A model generated the notes under the pieces. The model saw nothing but the letters and a program-made list of their open reading frames with translations. It made no database searches and was not told where the DNA came from. From Natronosalvus halobius (GTDB lineage Archaea; Halobacteriota; Halobacteria; Halobacteriales; Natrialbaceae), in the NCBI RefSeq assembly GCF_024138145.1, contig NZ_CP099998.1:124001-188000 (forward strand): DNA of 64,000 nucleotides. Direction: 5' to 3'. Positions 9,564 to 19,247 of the stretch are shown piece after piece (within the stretch, counting starts at the first letter, position 1; each line of letters opens with the position of its first letter). Made by a program: the position numbers and the translations under genes.

Positions 9564-10460
9564 ATGCCGGCAGATCCAAACAAAAACGAGAGTAAATCTC
9601 GGACTATAATCAATCGGGTGAGACGATCGGATGGATTCCTGGCGACAGGGGGACCGATTCTGTTGCTTGAGTTGCTCTTCTTCGTCGGTCCGCTTCTCAT
9701 TATGTTCTTCATCGCGACGATGCGGATGGAGAACCTGGCGCTCGAACCAGCGTACACGCTCGAAAATTATGTAGGAGTGTTTACGGGCTCGGCGAACCGA
9801 CTTGCGTTCGTCAATACGACGATGATCGCCGTGTTGACGACGGTGACGGCGGTGGTCGTCGCCTACCCGTTCGCCTACTACATCGCCCGGTTTGGGGGGC
9901 AGTATCAGAACCTGCTATTGATTCTGGTCATGATCCCGTTCTGGACGAACTACATCGTTCGGATCTACGGGTGGCAGATCATTCTCGGTTCGAGAGGCGT
10001 CCTGAACAGCGCGCTCATCTGGATGGGTGTGATAAACGAACCGATCTCGTGGCTCATCAATACGAAATTCTCTATCTGGCTCGGTTTGACTTATCTGTGG
10101 CTTCCGTTTATGGTACTCCCGCTATACTCCAGCCTCGAAAAGATCGACGAAGATCTGATTGAGGCTGCCTACGACCTCGGCGCGTCGCGTCTGGCGGTGT
10201 TTCGCCGCATCGTCCTTCCGCTGTCGATTCCCGGTCTCGTCGGCGGAATCATTTTCGTCTTCATCTTCAGTATGGGTGCGTACATCGTGCCGGCGATGAT
10301 CGGCGGGGGCGAGTTGTTCGTCGGGACGCGAATCGAGTACACGTTCGGTATCGGTGGCAACTGGCCGATGGGGGCGGCCCTCGGCAGCGTCCTTATGCTG
10401 ATTGTCGCCGGCGTCCTGTGGACGCTCATGGGATACACTAACGTGGAGGAGATGTTCTAA
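9564..10460 (+). CDS. potB: ABC importer permease (PotB type)
   Basis: About 298 residues from MPADPNKNES. The frame is open further upstream but that part is not protein-like. Six or so membrane segments are visible, beginning GPILLLELLFFVGPLLIMFF. The EAA loop that docks with the ATPase is present as EAAYDLGASRLAVFRRIVLP in the second half. It ends TAATG, overlapping the start of the next permease by one base, so the two are translationally coupled. The partner components are the divergent ATPase and binding protein. Confidence 0.9.
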   Translation: MPADPNKNESKSRTIINRVRRSDGFLATGGPILLLELLFFVGPLLIMFFIATMRMENLALEPAYTLENYVGVFTGSANRLAFVNTTMIAVLTTVTAVVVAYPFAYYIARFGGQYQNLLLILVMIPFWTNYIVRIYGWQIILGSRGVLNSALIWMGVINEPISWLINTKFSIWLGLTYLWLPFMVLPLYSSLEKIDEDLIEAAYDLGASRLAVFRRIVLPLSIPGLVGGIIFVFIFSMGAYIVPAMIGGGELFVGTRIEYTFGIGGNWPMGAALGSVLMLIVAGVLWTLMGYTNVEEMF

Positions 10461-11299
10461 TGAGTACCGAAACGACGAGCGACACCTCGAACGTTGAGGG
10501 CGAGACGGGGATTCGTCTCGATTCGGTTCTGACCGTCGCGGAACGCTACTGGCTACCAGTCTGGACGGGTCTCGTATTCCTGTTCCTCTATGCGCCTATC
10601 GCCGTGCTGATCGTCTTCTCGTTCGAGCAGGGGACGTTCTCGTCGCTTCCGTGGGACGGATTTACGACGCAGTGGTACGCGGAGATGGCGAACGATACGC
10701 GCCTCATTCGGGCGACGATGAACAGTCTGCGCGTTGGAGTCGTCGTGACGATCGGTGCGACGATCCTCGGTACCCTCGGTGCGATCGCGCTCGTCCGATC
10801 TGATTTCCGCGGACAGGGGTTGTTCCGCGGTCTCATAATCGCGCCGATGACCATCCCGGGACTCATCCTCGGTATCGCACTGTTGCTCTGGTTCAACATT
10901 CTGAACATCAATACGTCGCTGCAGACGGTAATGATCGGACAGCTCGTCTTCGTGACGCCGTTCGTCGTCATCACTGTGAGCGCGCGACTCCGTGGCTTCG
11001 ATCCCCAGCTGGAGGAGGCAGCCCGCGATCTTGGCGCGAGCAAGTGGCAAACCTACCGTCGCGTAACGTTACCTATCCTGATGCCCGGGATCATCAGCGG
11101 CGCACTGTTCGCGTTCACCCTCTCGTTCGACGACTTCCTGATCGCGTTCTTCACCAGCGGCGTCCAGAACACGCTCCCGATCTACATCTGGTCGAAGATT
11201 CAGCACGGCACCGATCCCGTCATCAACGCGATCAGTACGATGGTGTTGCTGTTCAGCATCGCACTCATCGTTGCGAGTGAACTCATCCGGAGACGATAG
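10460..11299 (+). CDS. potC: ABC importer permease (PotC type)
   Basis: 279 residues. After an acidic cytoplasmic N-terminus (about 30 residues) come membrane segments starting LPVWTGLVFLFLYAPIAVLI. The EAA motif EEAARDLGASKWQTYRRVTL sits near residue 185, followed by LSFDDFLIAFF, which is characteristic of PotC/PotI. It forms the heterodimeric channel with the preceding PotB-like permease, which it overlaps by one base. Direction of transport is import, by family. Confidence 0.9.
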   Translation: MSTETTSDTSNVEGETGIRLDSVLTVAERYWLPVWTGLVFLFLYAPIAVLIVFSFEQGTFSSLPWDGFTTQWYAEMANDTRLIRATMNSLRVGVVVTIGATILGTLGAIALVRSDFRGQGLFRGLIIAPMTIPGLILGIALLLWFNILNINTSLQTVMIGQLVFVTPFVVITVSARLRGFDPQLEEAARDLGASKWQTYRRVTLPILMPGIISGALFAFTLSFDDFLIAFFTSGVQNTLPIYIWSKIQHGTDPVINAISTMVLLFSIALIVASELIRRR

Positions 11300-11377
11300 C
11301 GTCGAGCGTCTCCGACCTACGACAACCGACCGTATTCTTGGACTGAATTCTATCGAAGGGATCGTATTTGAACACAG

Positions 11378-11393
11378 TATAAATATTTATATT
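11378..11393 (+). promoter_or_regulatory. TATA box of the aminotransferase gene
   Basis: The sequence TATAAATATTTATATT lies about 25-35 nt before the ATG at 11416, the normal archaeal spacing for a transcript with almost no leader. This also supports choosing that ATG rather than the in-frame codon at 11392, which would fall inside the core promoter. Confidence 0.7.
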
Positions 11394-11415
11394 GGCTGGT
11401 GCGAACGTGTTTCTC

Positions 11416-12759
11416 ATGGAGATTTGGGATAGCCTCGAATCAGCGTACGTCGATCGAACGCCACGGAGCAAGGAATGCTACGAAGAGATCCGAAACCACG
11501 TCCCGGCCGGCGTGGCTAGTACGTACCGCGCCTGGGATCCGCACCCATTCATCGTCGATCGTGCGGAGGGCGTTCACCTCCACGACGTAGATGGTAACAG
11601 CTATCTCGACTTCGACATGAACAACGGCGCGGGGATGGTTGGGCACACCCACCCGGACGTCAACGCGGCAGTCGCGGAGCAACTTGATGAGGGCACCTTG
11701 TTCACGCACCCCCACGACCTCCTCGCGGAGGCTGCGAAGGAACTCAAAAAGCGGTGGGATCCTGTCGATCTGGTCCGGTTCACCAACAGCGGGACGGAGA
11801 GTACGATGCACGCGATCCGTATTGCGCGAGCCTACACGGGGAAGGATAAACTCCTGAAGATCGAAGGCTCCTACCACGGTGCTCACGACGCCGTGTTGAT
11901 CAGCAAGTCGACGCCGGAAGGAAAGCTCGGCCACCCGGAGCGGCCGCCGAAGCTGATCGAAAGCGAGGGGATTCCCGAGGCGGTCGCCGAGACGGTCGAG
12001 GTCGCTCCGTGGAACGATCTCGATGCCGTCGAGGGGATCATGCGCGAGCACATGAACGAGATCGGCGCGCTCATCGTCGAACCGATCGTAATGAACGTCG
12101 GCGTCACGCAGCCGTACGGAGAATTCCTACAGGGTCTCCGTGAACTCTGTGACGAGTACGGCATCACCTACATCTTCGACGAGGTGAAGACGGGAGTCAA
12201 AGTCGCCCCGGGCGGCGCCGCGGAGTACTACGGCATCGAACCCGATCTGGTCACGATGGCCAAGAGTATCGGGGGCAACTTCCCCGTCGGAGCCTTCGGC
12301 GGTCGAGAGGAGGTTATGCGGACGATCGAAGACGGCGCGGCCCACTACGGAACCTACAACGGTAATCCGCTCGTCCTCAGGGCGGTCACGACTGTCCTCC
12401 GTGACGTGCTGACTGACGACGCTTACGACCACGTCGATGGGCTCGGTGAGCGACTCGTCGCCGGTTACGAGGACGTCATGGCCGACGCTGGGATCGCTGG
12501 CCATGTCGAACACGTCAACTCACAGGGAATCGTCCACTTCACCGACGAACATATCGAGAACTACCGTGACTTCGTCGAACACATCGACGTCGAGTTCCAC
12601 GAGAACTACTGGTTCGCGATGCTCGAACAGGGCGTCCTACCGCACCCTCACGACGCCTCCCAGCAGTGGACGATCAGCGTCCAGCACGAGGAAGAACACA
12701 TCGAGCAACACCTGGAGGCGTTCAAGACGGTCGCCCCGCAACTCGCGGAGAAGCAGTAA
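11416..12759 (+). CDS. Class-III PLP aminotransferase, glutamate-1-semialdehyde-aminomutase-like
   Basis: 447 residues. The N-terminus (RTPRSKECYEEIRNHVPAGV) and overall layout resemble HemL-like members of fold-type I class III. Visible are SGTESTMHAIRIARAYTGK (cofactor phosphate region), YHGAHD, the Asp of IFDEVKTG that pairs with the pyridine N, and the Schiff-base Lys in TMAKSIGGN at about residue 283. Haloarchaea need HemL for haem, but this copy sits beside an amine importer, so transamination of an amine or amino acid is more likely (inference). The start is supported by the TATA box. It converges with the fused kinase-aminotransferase gene. Confidence 0.88.
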   Translation: MEIWDSLESAYVDRTPRSKECYEEIRNHVPAGVASTYRAWDPHPFIVDRAEGVHLHDVDGNSYLDFDMNNGAGMVGHTHPDVNAAVAEQLDEGTLFTHPHDLLAEAAKELKKRWDPVDLVRFTNSGTESTMHAIRIARAYTGKDKLLKIEGSYHGAHDAVLISKSTPEGKLGHPERPPKLIESEGIPEAVAETVEVAPWNDLDAVEGIMREHMNEIGALIVEPIVMNVGVTQPYGEFLQGLRELCDEYGITYIFDEVKTGVKVAPGGAAEYYGIEPDLVTMAKSIGGNFPVGAFGGREEVMRTIEDGAAHYGTYNGNPLVLRAVTTVLRDVLTDDAYDHVDGLGERLVAGYEDVMADAGIAGHVEHVNSQGIVHFTDEHIENYRDFVEHIDVEFHENYWFAMLEQGVLPHPHDASQQWTISVQHEEEHIEQHLEAFKTVAPQLAEKQ

Positions 12760-12819
12760 GGAATACCGTCTATTTCACCCGTTCGACCGAACTCAAATAC
12801 CAGGGCGTTGTGCCGTCTT

Positions 12820-12890
12820 GTTCTCGTTCTCACTCCATGACGTGGTCACGGAAGGCGTCCAGTTCGCGGCGTTTCGCCGCTACGTACACC
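12820..12890 (-). pseudogene. C-terminal remnant of a second glutamine-synthetase-like gene
   Basis: On the minus strand about 25 codons read AAKRRELDAFRDHVME, stop, EREQ. This matches the tail of the complete gene at 15627-16934 (ASKRRELQAFRDHVTDWERDQ) residue for residue except that the Trp codon has become TGA. Nothing of the rest of the gene remains. It shows that a glutamine-synthetase-like gene once ended here, directly downstream of the fused aminotransferase. Confidence 0.75.
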
Positions 12891-12910
12891 TGTCTACTCT
12901 CCGATTCCAG

Positions 12911-15232
12911 CTACTCCCCGAGGACGTCGTTTAGCCCCTCCAGGAGGCGGTCTGCGTGCTCTTTTTCGAACACCAGCGGCGGTCGGATCTTCAGCACGTT
13001 ACTGTACTGGCCGGTCGAACCAATGAGAATTCGACGCTGACGGAGTCCGTTGACTATCGCCGTCGCCTCATTCGGTGCCGGCTCCCAGGTCTCCTGGTCT
13101 CTGACGAGTTCGACACCGATCATCAGCCCTCGTTGACGAACCTCGCCGATGAGTTCGTATTCGACTGCCAGTTCTCGTAGCCCGTCACTCAGGTACTTGC
13201 CGACTTCGCCAACCTGAGTCAACAGGTCTCTCTCCTGGATTTCGTCCAGCACCGCTAACGCAGCCGTACAAGACACGGGATTCCCGCCGAACGTACTGAA
13301 AAAACCCGTCTGATCGTACAGCGTTGACGCGATATCTGACCGCGTCACAACGGCTGCGACGGGATGTCCATTGCCCATCGGCTTGCCTAGGGTAACGATG
13401 TCGGGGACGACGCCTGCGCTCTGGAACCCCCACAAGTTCGAACCGCACCGTCCGTACCCGGTTTGTACCTCGTCCGCGACGACGATTCCCCCTGCCTCAC
13501 GGACGCGATCGATCATCAACTCTAATTGCTCTTCCGCAGGCGGGTGGATACCGTCGCTGGTGAACAGCGAGTCGAATATGAATGCCGCAGTTCCCGACCC
13601 TTGATTCTCGAGGGTTGCCAGCGACTCGGTCATGCTTTCGACCGGGTCTCGGTCTGCGTGCGTTCGGTGAGGGGATTCATCGATCGGTGGCTGGACCGTC
13701 TCGATGTGATCTGGACAGAAACCTTCGGGCCAGATTGCGGGCGATTGCGCCGTTGTCGCCTCGGTAATGCCGTGATAGGCGTTCCCCGAAACGATTGCGC
13801 CGTTGTTTCCGGTGGCGGCCGTGGCCAACCGCCAGGCGGTGTCAGTCGCCTCGCTTCCGGAGTTGACGAACAGGATTCGGTCCAGTTCCTCGGGCATCGT
13901 CGCTAGGATACGTTCGGCCAGCGTGACTGGCGCTTCGTGCAGGTACCGAGTGTTGGTAGCCAGTTTGGATGCCTGCCCCTCGATGGCGTCCGTGACTGCG
14001 GGGTTTGCGTGACCCACAACCTGGACGTTGTTGTACGCGTCGAGGTAGCGCCGGCCGGCGGAGTCATACAACCATACATCCTCGCCGGCGACGGTATGGA
14101 CGGGGTCGTCGTACGAGAGTGGCGACGATCCGAGAACCTGGCGTCGCCGAGAGACCAATTCGGACGTCTCCAGTCGGGGATATGGAAGGTCACCGCCAAG
14201 CGCAGCGGTTCGCAAACGCCGACCGACGACATCCAGTCCCCATTCGTCGAGCGATCGCAATAGTTCCCATCCGTCGTCGACGCCGGCGACGCTGTGCTCG
14301 TCGATCTTTTCAGGATGTTCGTCGGCCCGCCACGCGACCGTGACTCCCCAGGTGAGATGCCGTGCCGCGACGAGATCTACCAGTAGGCTAGCCTCCTCGT
14401 CTTCGAGTGGCGTAACGCTAACATAGCCCCGGATCACCGCCTGGGCTGCCTCGATCGGATCTTCACGGCGATACATTACGCTCGCGACAGCCATCACGAG
14501 GTCGCTCACGAGGGCCGTATGGGTGAGATCGCCGAAATCTACGATTCCGCTGACCTGATTTCGCTCATCCAGCAGCACGTTGTCGAGCGTGAGATCGTTG
14601 TGGATTACTTGTGCACGGAGTACATCGAAAACCGGTTCGACCCGATCCTCGAACCGATCGAGGATGCGGCTGGCGAGCTCGTGTCGTTCTTCGTCGGTAA
14701 CGTACTCAAGTACAGATCGAAGTTCGGAGGCGTGTCGCAGATCCCACAGTATCTCGTAGTCCGCATCTGGATGGAAAAAGCCACGGAGCGATCTCCCAAG
14801 TCTCGCCACTACCGCCCCGTACTCGTACAGGGCGTCCTCGTCGAGCTCCTCTCCCGAAACAGTTCGCCCCGAAACGTGTGTGAACATCCGCACGAAGTAC
14901 GTCTCACCGTCATCGACGGACGTCCAGGACGATCCATCAACCGTCGGAACGGGCTCCATCACTGGGAGGTCAGGATCGATCCGATGCACGTGGCGCAGGG
15001 CCTCGGTCTGCAGGTCGAGTGACGAGACGTCATCGGCCGGGCTGGAGATTTTCAGTACGTACGCCTCGCCGTCGCCGACATCGATTCGAAAGTTCTGGTC
15101 CCGCTCTCCACCGAGTTCTGTCACCGTCCCTTGCTTACCAAACTCGTGTTCGGCGATTCGTGCCGCTTGCTGTTCCTCTAACGTCGGGGGCTGTACGATA
15201 AACGGTTCTAACAACGTGGACGCGTCTGTCAT
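12911..15232 (-). CDS. APH-type kinase fused to class-III aminotransferase / phospho-lyase
   Basis: 773 residues in two domains. Residues ~20-340 are an aminoglycoside-phosphotransferase/choline-kinase fold with the Brenner motif [15 protein letters not shown] near residue 212 and the metal-binding GIVDFGDL. Residues ~360-773 are a class-III PLP enzyme: [30 protein letters not shown], and the PLP Lys in [11 protein letters not shown] near 616. In this family, phosphoethanolamine and phosphohydroxylysine phospho-lyases act after a separate kinase, so the fusion could phosphorylate an amino alcohol and then eliminate phosphate, giving an aldehyde. That reaction is inferred from the family. Some homologues carry an extra peptidase-like domain between the two; here the linker is short. 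Confidence 0.88.
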   Translation of the reverse strand: MTDASTLLEPFIVQPPTLEEQQAARIAEHEFGKQGTVTELGGERDQNFRIDVGDGEAYVLKISSPADDVSSLDLQTEALRHVHRIDPDLPVMEPVPTVDGSSWTSVDDGETYFVRMFTHVSGRTVSGEELDEDALYEYGAVVARLGRSLRGFFHPDADYEILWDLRHASELRSVLEYVTDEERHELASRILDRFEDRVEPVFDVLRAQVIHNDLTLDNVLLDERNQVSGIVDFGDLTHTALVSDLVMAVASVMYRREDPIEAAQAVIRGYVSVTPLEDEEASLLVDLVAARHLTWGVTVAWRADEHPEKIDEHSVAGVDDGWELLRSLDEWGLDVVGRRLRTAALGGDLPYPRLETSELVSRRRQVLGSSPLSYDDPVHTVAGEDVWLYDSAGRRYLDAYNNVQVVGHANPAVTDAIEGQASKLATNTRYLHEAPVTLAERILATMPEELDRILFVNSGSEATDTAWRLATAATGNNGAIVSGNAYHGITEATTAQSPAIWPEGFCPDHIETVQPPIDESPHRTHADRDPVESMTESLATLENQGSGTAAFIFDSLFTSDGIHPPAEEQLELMIDRVREAGGIVVADEVQTGYGRCGSNLWGFQSAGVVPDIVTLGKPMGNGHPVAAVVTRSDIASTLYDQTGFFSTFGGNPVSCTAALAVLDEIQERDLLTQVGEVGKYLSDGLRELAVEYELIGEVRQRGLMIGVELVRDQETWEPAPNEATAIVNGLRQRRILIGSTGQYSNVLKIRPPLVFEKEHADRLLEGLNDVLGE

Positions 15233-15626
15233 CGGTGGTTCTTCGTCCGATCGTAGATGGTTATATTCAATAAAGTTTCGCTAATATGTTATCGAAGCTT
15301 CACCCCTGCTTTCGTGGGTAGTGTTTCGTCAGTAGGCTCGGCCAGCGAGCGATGTTTGGGGCCATGAGTTGGCCGCTCTTGGTTCGATGTGACTGCACTA
15401 GTTCAAAACCGAGTTTGCGGAGCCACTGGAAGTCGATGCGTACCCGATCGAACGACGGTTATGCAATCTATGGGTAAACCGTTTACAGTTGTTGCCATAG
15501 TAGCCGTCATCGATGAGGGGGACGATTGCCACAATAGATCAACGAGCCCTTCTCTCACTTTATTTCAGATATTTCACCAGACCTGATCGCCACAACCCTC
15601 TGTGACCGCGCTTCCGATACGAACTC
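15233..15626. other. Spacer with an unassigned short reading frame
   Basis: About 390 bp. On the minus strand a ~47-codon frame at about 15303-15440 (RIDFQWLRKLGFELVQSHRT and onwards to PRKQG) follows a stop codon and has protein-like composition. It is probably the 3' end of a lost gene. I do not recognise it. No other gene is seen. Confidence 0.4.
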
Positions 15627-16934
15627 TTAGACCGTCTTCACGTACTGGTCGCGTTCCCAGTCGGTGACGTGATCTCGGAACGCCTGCAGCTCACGCCGCT
15701 TCGAGGCTGCGAACATGCGCACGACGTCCTCTCCGAGGAGTTCGACGAGCCTGTCGTCTGTCTCAAGCGCGCGGAGGGCGAGATCTGGCGAGCGCGGGAG
15801 TTCAGGTCGGTCGCCGGTCGGGTCACCTTCGGTCGGCGCCGGCGGTTCCAGTTCGCGTCGGAGCCCGTCGAGGCCCGCAGCAATCGTCCCGGCCATGACT
15901 AGATAGGGATTGGCGTCGGCGCTGGCAATCCGCGCTTCCAGACGGGGCTCTCCCAACGGGACGCGGACCGCGGTCATTCGGTTGTCGTACCCCCACGAGG
16001 CGCTGTAGGGGACGAACGAACTCGGCTCGAATCGCTTGAACCCGTTGATGTTCGGTGTGCCAAGCGCGGTCAGCGCGTCGGCGTGTTCCATCAGGCCACC
16101 GACGAAGTACCGGCCCCGCTCGGAGAGTGTGCCGTCCGTGTCGGCCTCGAAGGCGTTCTCCCCGTCGTCGAACGCGCTCACGTGGAGGTGATAGCCACTG
16201 CCCGGTCGGTCGGCGAAGGGCTTGGCCATAAATGTCGGCCACTGATCGAAGCTCCGGCCGACCTGCTTGACGAGTCGCTTGAAGTCGAAGGTTGTGTCCG
16301 CCTGTTCGAGCGGTTGGCCGTAGTCGAACAGCACCTCGAGCTGGCCGGCTCCGTGTTCGTGGTGGAGCGCGGTCAGATCGATTCCGTAGTCGCCAGCCCA
16401 CTCGACGAGTTGGTCGTAGAAGCCGGCGACCTCTTCGGTTGCCCACGAGACACACTCGTGGTTGCCGCCGGTCGCGGGGATGTACTCGTCCTCAGGCCCC
16501 TCCTCGAGGAGGTAGAACTCGAGTTCGCTTCCGGCGTAGAAGTCGAACCCAAAGTCGTTGGCCGCGAGTACCGACTCCAGGGCCGCACGCGGCGAACTCG
16601 CCAGCTGCTTGCCTTCATGAGTGAACGTACACAGCACCCGGACGGCGTTCTCGCGCCAGGGGAGGCGTGTCGTCGTCTCCGGGATCGGATGGACGATCCC
16701 ATCACCGTGCCCAATCTCCGCGCCGAGTCCGGATCCCTCCGGGACGTGATTGCGTGGCGTCTGGGCCAACAGCACGAGGTTCATCGTGAACCCGTCCGCC
16801 CACTTCTCCAGGAAGGTGTCGGCAGTGAGCTGTTTCGACCGAGAGATCCCGTTGACGTCTGCGAACTCGATGAAGACGTGGTCGACCGCCGGGTCCTCGA
16901 TCAGCTCGACCATTCGGTTGGTCGCGTCGGTCAT
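15627..16934 (-). CDS. Glutamine-synthetase family ligase (candidate gamma-glutamylpolyamine synthetase)
   Basis: 435 residues. The beta-Grasp N-terminus (VDHVFIEFADVNGISRSKQL) is followed by the GS catalytic domain with GSELEFYLLEE, the substrate region HHEHGAGQLEV, the ATP-binding GYHLHVSAFD, NGFKRFEPSSF and NRMTAVRVP, and the C-terminal EARIASADANPYL. The length and the missing adenylylation loop fit PuuA/GlnA3-like ligases, which attach glutamate to an amine using ATP. Its neighbours are a divergent amidotransferase that could release the glutamyl group, several aminotransferases and an amine importer. Polyamine specificity is therefore likely but inferred. The last codons are duplicated as a remnant near 12.85 kb. 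Confidence 0.85.
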   Translation of the reverse strand: MTDATNRMVELIEDPAVDHVFIEFADVNGISRSKQLTADTFLEKWADGFTMNLVLLAQTPRNHVPEGSGLGAEIGHGDGIVHPIPETTTRLPWRENAVRVLCTFTHEGKQLASSPRAALESVLAANDFGFDFYAGSELEFYLLEEGPEDEYIPATGGNHECVSWATEEVAGFYDQLVEWAGDYGIDLTALHHEHGAGQLEVLFDYGQPLEQADTTFDFKRLVKQVGRSFDQWPTFMAKPFADRPGSGYHLHVSAFDDGENAFEADTDGTLSERGRYFVGGLMEHADALTALGTPNINGFKRFEPSSFVPYSASWGYDNRMTAVRVPLGEPRLEARIASADANPYLVMAGTIAAGLDGLRRELEPPAPTEGDPTGDRPELPRSPDLALRALETDDRLVELLGEDVVRMFAASKRRELQAFRDHVTDWERDQYVKTV

Positions 16935-17067
16935 TCGGGTAATCCCTCCTCGCGGATCCGCCTCCTGCGGTTCGCCCCCTCACAGGGTACCCCCTCACGG
17001 ATCGACTGCTGTGTGGTGGATAGTCTCATTGAGTATATGGCACTGTCTGAAGATTGCGACTGAGGTA

Positions 17068-17077
17068 CTATAATTTA
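17068..17077 (+). promoter_or_regulatory. TATA-like element before the amidotransferase gene
   Basis: CTATAATTTA lies about 28-37 nt before the ATG at 17105, consistent with a short-leader archaeal promoter. It supports that ATG over an in-frame ATG at 17054 that lies upstream of the element. Confidence 0.55.
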
Positions 17078-17104
17078 TTGTTTCCCACTCGGTACGGGCT
17101 ATTG

Positions 17105-17734
17105 ATGATACTCGTCCTCGACGACGAAGTCAGACCGGAGTATCGCTATCTCGGCCCGGAGATTGCCCACTTCATCTCCACGAGCGACTACCACGTCTAC
17201 GCAGAAGACCGCGATCACCCTCCGCTGGAGGAGTATGACGGAGTCGTCATCAGCGGGAGTACGGCCAGCGTCTATGAGGAGGGATATCCCTGGTTCGAAA
17301 CGCAGATGGATCTTGTCCGAACATGTCTCGATCGGGGCGTGCCGCTGCTGGGCGTCTGCTTCGGACACCAGCTCGTCAACAGCGCGCTCGGCGGAACCGT
17401 CGTCGAGGACCGTCGCCGAGCGACGTTCGTCGAGATGACGGCCGTCGATTCGACCGATCCGATCCTCGATGGAGTCGAACCGGTCGTCCCCGTCTTGCAC
17501 TCGGATCTCGTCGTCGAACCGGGCGAGGGGATGGAGGTCATCGCTGAAACGGCCTACAATGAGTACTTCTGTACGCGCCACGCCGACGCACCGGTCTGGA
17601 CGGTGCAATTTCACCCCGAGTTCACCGAACGCGTCCGCGACCGGCCGAGCGACTGGTCGGACGGTGAGTACTCGTTCGAGGAGTGTAACGCGACGGCCGT
17701 TCTCGAGAACTTCGAGGCGTACTGCCTGCAGTAG
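17105..17734 (+). CDS. Class-I glutamine amidotransferase-like hydrolase
   Basis: 209 residues forming a single GATase-1 domain. The nucleophile elbow is GVCFGHQ with Cys near residue 84, and the His-Glu pair is in QFHPEFTE near residues 170-175. There is no synthetase domain, so it is a stand-alone amidase like PuuD (gamma-glutamyl-GABA hydrolase) or the GMP-synthase glutaminase subunit. The opening ILVLDDEVRPEYRYL is more like the stand-alone amidases found next to GS-like ligases. Divergent from the GS-like gene, it could remove the glutamyl group after the amine has been oxidised (inference from PuuABCD logic). Confidence 0.82.
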   Translation: MILVLDDEVRPEYRYLGPEIAHFISTSDYHVYAEDRDHPPLEEYDGVVISGSTASVYEEGYPWFETQMDLVRTCLDRGVPLLGVCFGHQLVNSALGGTVVEDRRRATFVEMTAVDSTDPILDGVEPVVPVLHSDLVVEPGEGMEVIAETAYNEYFCTRHADAPVWTVQFHPEFTERVRDRPSDWSDGEYSFEECNATAVLENFEAYCLQ

Positions 17735-17769
17735 ACCCGTTCTTTCGCGATTTGAACGACCGTTCGTGA

Positions 17770-19095
17770 CTACGCGAAGACGGTCGCGAACGCGTCGTCA
17801 AGGATCTCGATCGCGTCGGCGACATCGGTTTCGTCGATACACAGCGGCGGCGAGATCATCAGCTGGTAGTCGGGACGGCCGAGACCGATCAGTAGTCCGT
17901 TCTCCTTTGCCGTCTCGACGACGTCGGCGACGGGATTCTCCTCGTCGTCGTCCACCCACGAGTTGGCGAACGGTTCGCCGGTGTCCGGATCTTCGACGAC
18001 GACCCCCCAGAGGAAGCCGCGGCCGCGAACGTCGGCAATCACGTCGTGATCCTCCGCGAGCATCTCGAGTTCGTCCTGGAGGAGTGGCGCAATCGATTGA
18101 ACGTTGTCGATGAGACCGTCCTCGTACTCGCGGATCGCGGCGCGTCCGGCGGCACACGCCACTGGGTGGCCGGCAAACGTCTGCCCGACATCCGTCCCGC
18201 CGTCGCGGACGGCGTCCGCAATTTCTTCGCGCATGATGACCCCACCGAGGGGCACGTAGGAACTCGTCACTCCCTTCGCGAACGTGATCATATCGGGATC
18301 GACACCCTCCGTCTGCATCGCAAACATCTCGCCGCAGCGGCCGAACCCGGTGATCACTTCGTCGGCGATGAAGAGAATATCGTAGTCGTCGCAGATCTCC
18401 CGGACGCGTTCGAAGTATCCCGGCGGTGCCGGGTATCCCCCGCTCGATCCGGCGACGGGTTCGAGGACGATCGCCGCGATCGAGTTGGGACCTTCGTTCT
18501 TGACGACGAACTCGAGATGATCGGCGGCCTTTTCGGCGAGTTCCTCCCCTTCTGCATCGAATGCCTCGGGTAACGGAGGGAGGAACTTCGCGCCGCCCGT
18601 CATCGACGCGTGGGACTGGACTGCGTTTCGCGTGGACGGATCGCCGGTCAGGTTCGCCGCGCCGTACGTACTGCCGTGGTACGATCGCCACCGCGTGAGG
18701 ATCTTCGAGGCATCCGTGGTTTCGCGGGCGATCTGGATCGCCAGTTCGTTCGCTTCGCTCCCGGAGACGGAGAAGGTGACGTCCGTGAGCGGTTCGGGAG
18801 CCACCGACGCAAGTTCGGCGGCCAGTTTCGATCGCGTATCGTTTTCTTTTGCCGACGAGACGTACGGGATCCGCGCGAGCTGGTCGGTGATCGCCTCGAC
18901 GATCCGATCGTTGTCGTGGCCCGCGTTGACGCAGTACAACGAGGCAACGAAGTCCAGGTAGGTGGTGCCGTCGGCGTCCGTCACCGTCGCGCCCGCCCCC
19001 TCGGTAATCGCCACGCCGTCGCTCTCCGGATCGTACCAGTGCGGGATCGTCCTCGTCTCCTGATCCAATTCCGGACCAGAACTGTTGGATTTCAT
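17770..19095 (-). CDS. Class-III PLP aminotransferase (omega-amine type)
   Basis: 441 residues, full length for the family. It has GSEANELAIQIAR (cofactor phosphate site), YHGSTYGAANLTG, the aspartate in LFIADEVITGFGR, and the PLP Lys in TFAKGVTSSYVPLGG. The last motif and the N-terminal WYDPESDGVAITEGAGATVT resemble putrescine- or beta-alanine-pyruvate aminotransferases. It would convert a terminal amine to an aldehyde in the cytoplasm. It converges with the amidotransferase gene and is divergent from the ornithine-cyclodeaminase-family gene. Exact amine unknown. Confidence 0.9.
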   Translation of the reverse strand: MKSNSSGPELDQETRTIPHWYDPESDGVAITEGAGATVTDADGTTYLDFVASLYCVNAGHDNDRIVEAITDQLARIPYVSSAKENDTRSKLAAELASVAPEPLTDVTFSVSGSEANELAIQIARETTDASKILTRWRSYHGSTYGAANLTGDPSTRNAVQSHASMTGGAKFLPPLPEAFDAEGEELAEKAADHLEFVVKNEGPNSIAAIVLEPVAGSSGGYPAPPGYFERVREICDDYDILFIADEVITGFGRCGEMFAMQTEGVDPDMITFAKGVTSSYVPLGGVIMREEIADAVRDGGTDVGQTFAGHPVACAAGRAAIREYEDGLIDNVQSIAPLLQDELEMLAEDHDVIADVRGRGFLWGVVVEDPDTGEPFANSWVDDDEENPVADVVETAKENGLLIGLGRPDYQLMISPPLCIDETDVADAIEILDDAFATVFA

Positions 19096-19118
19096 TCTAT
19101 ATATGTCGTTATCGTTGG

Positions 19119-19130
19119 TAATATATATTA
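19119..19130 (-). promoter_or_regulatory. TATA box of the class-III aminotransferase
   Basis: The palindromic TAATATATATTA lies 24 nt upstream of the start codon at 19095 on the minus strand, the standard archaeal core-promoter distance. A separate weaker element (ACTATAATG, near 19217) lies about 25 nt before the divergent gene at 19248. Confidence 0.6.
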
Positions 19131-19247
19131 GTACCGGTGTGCGAACCCGTATATTGGACAGAATTTAGATAAACGGGCTGAAATAGAATACGAGACAATA
19201 TTGCCGGCACAATCTGAACTATAATGTTCTGATACTCGATTCGGTGT

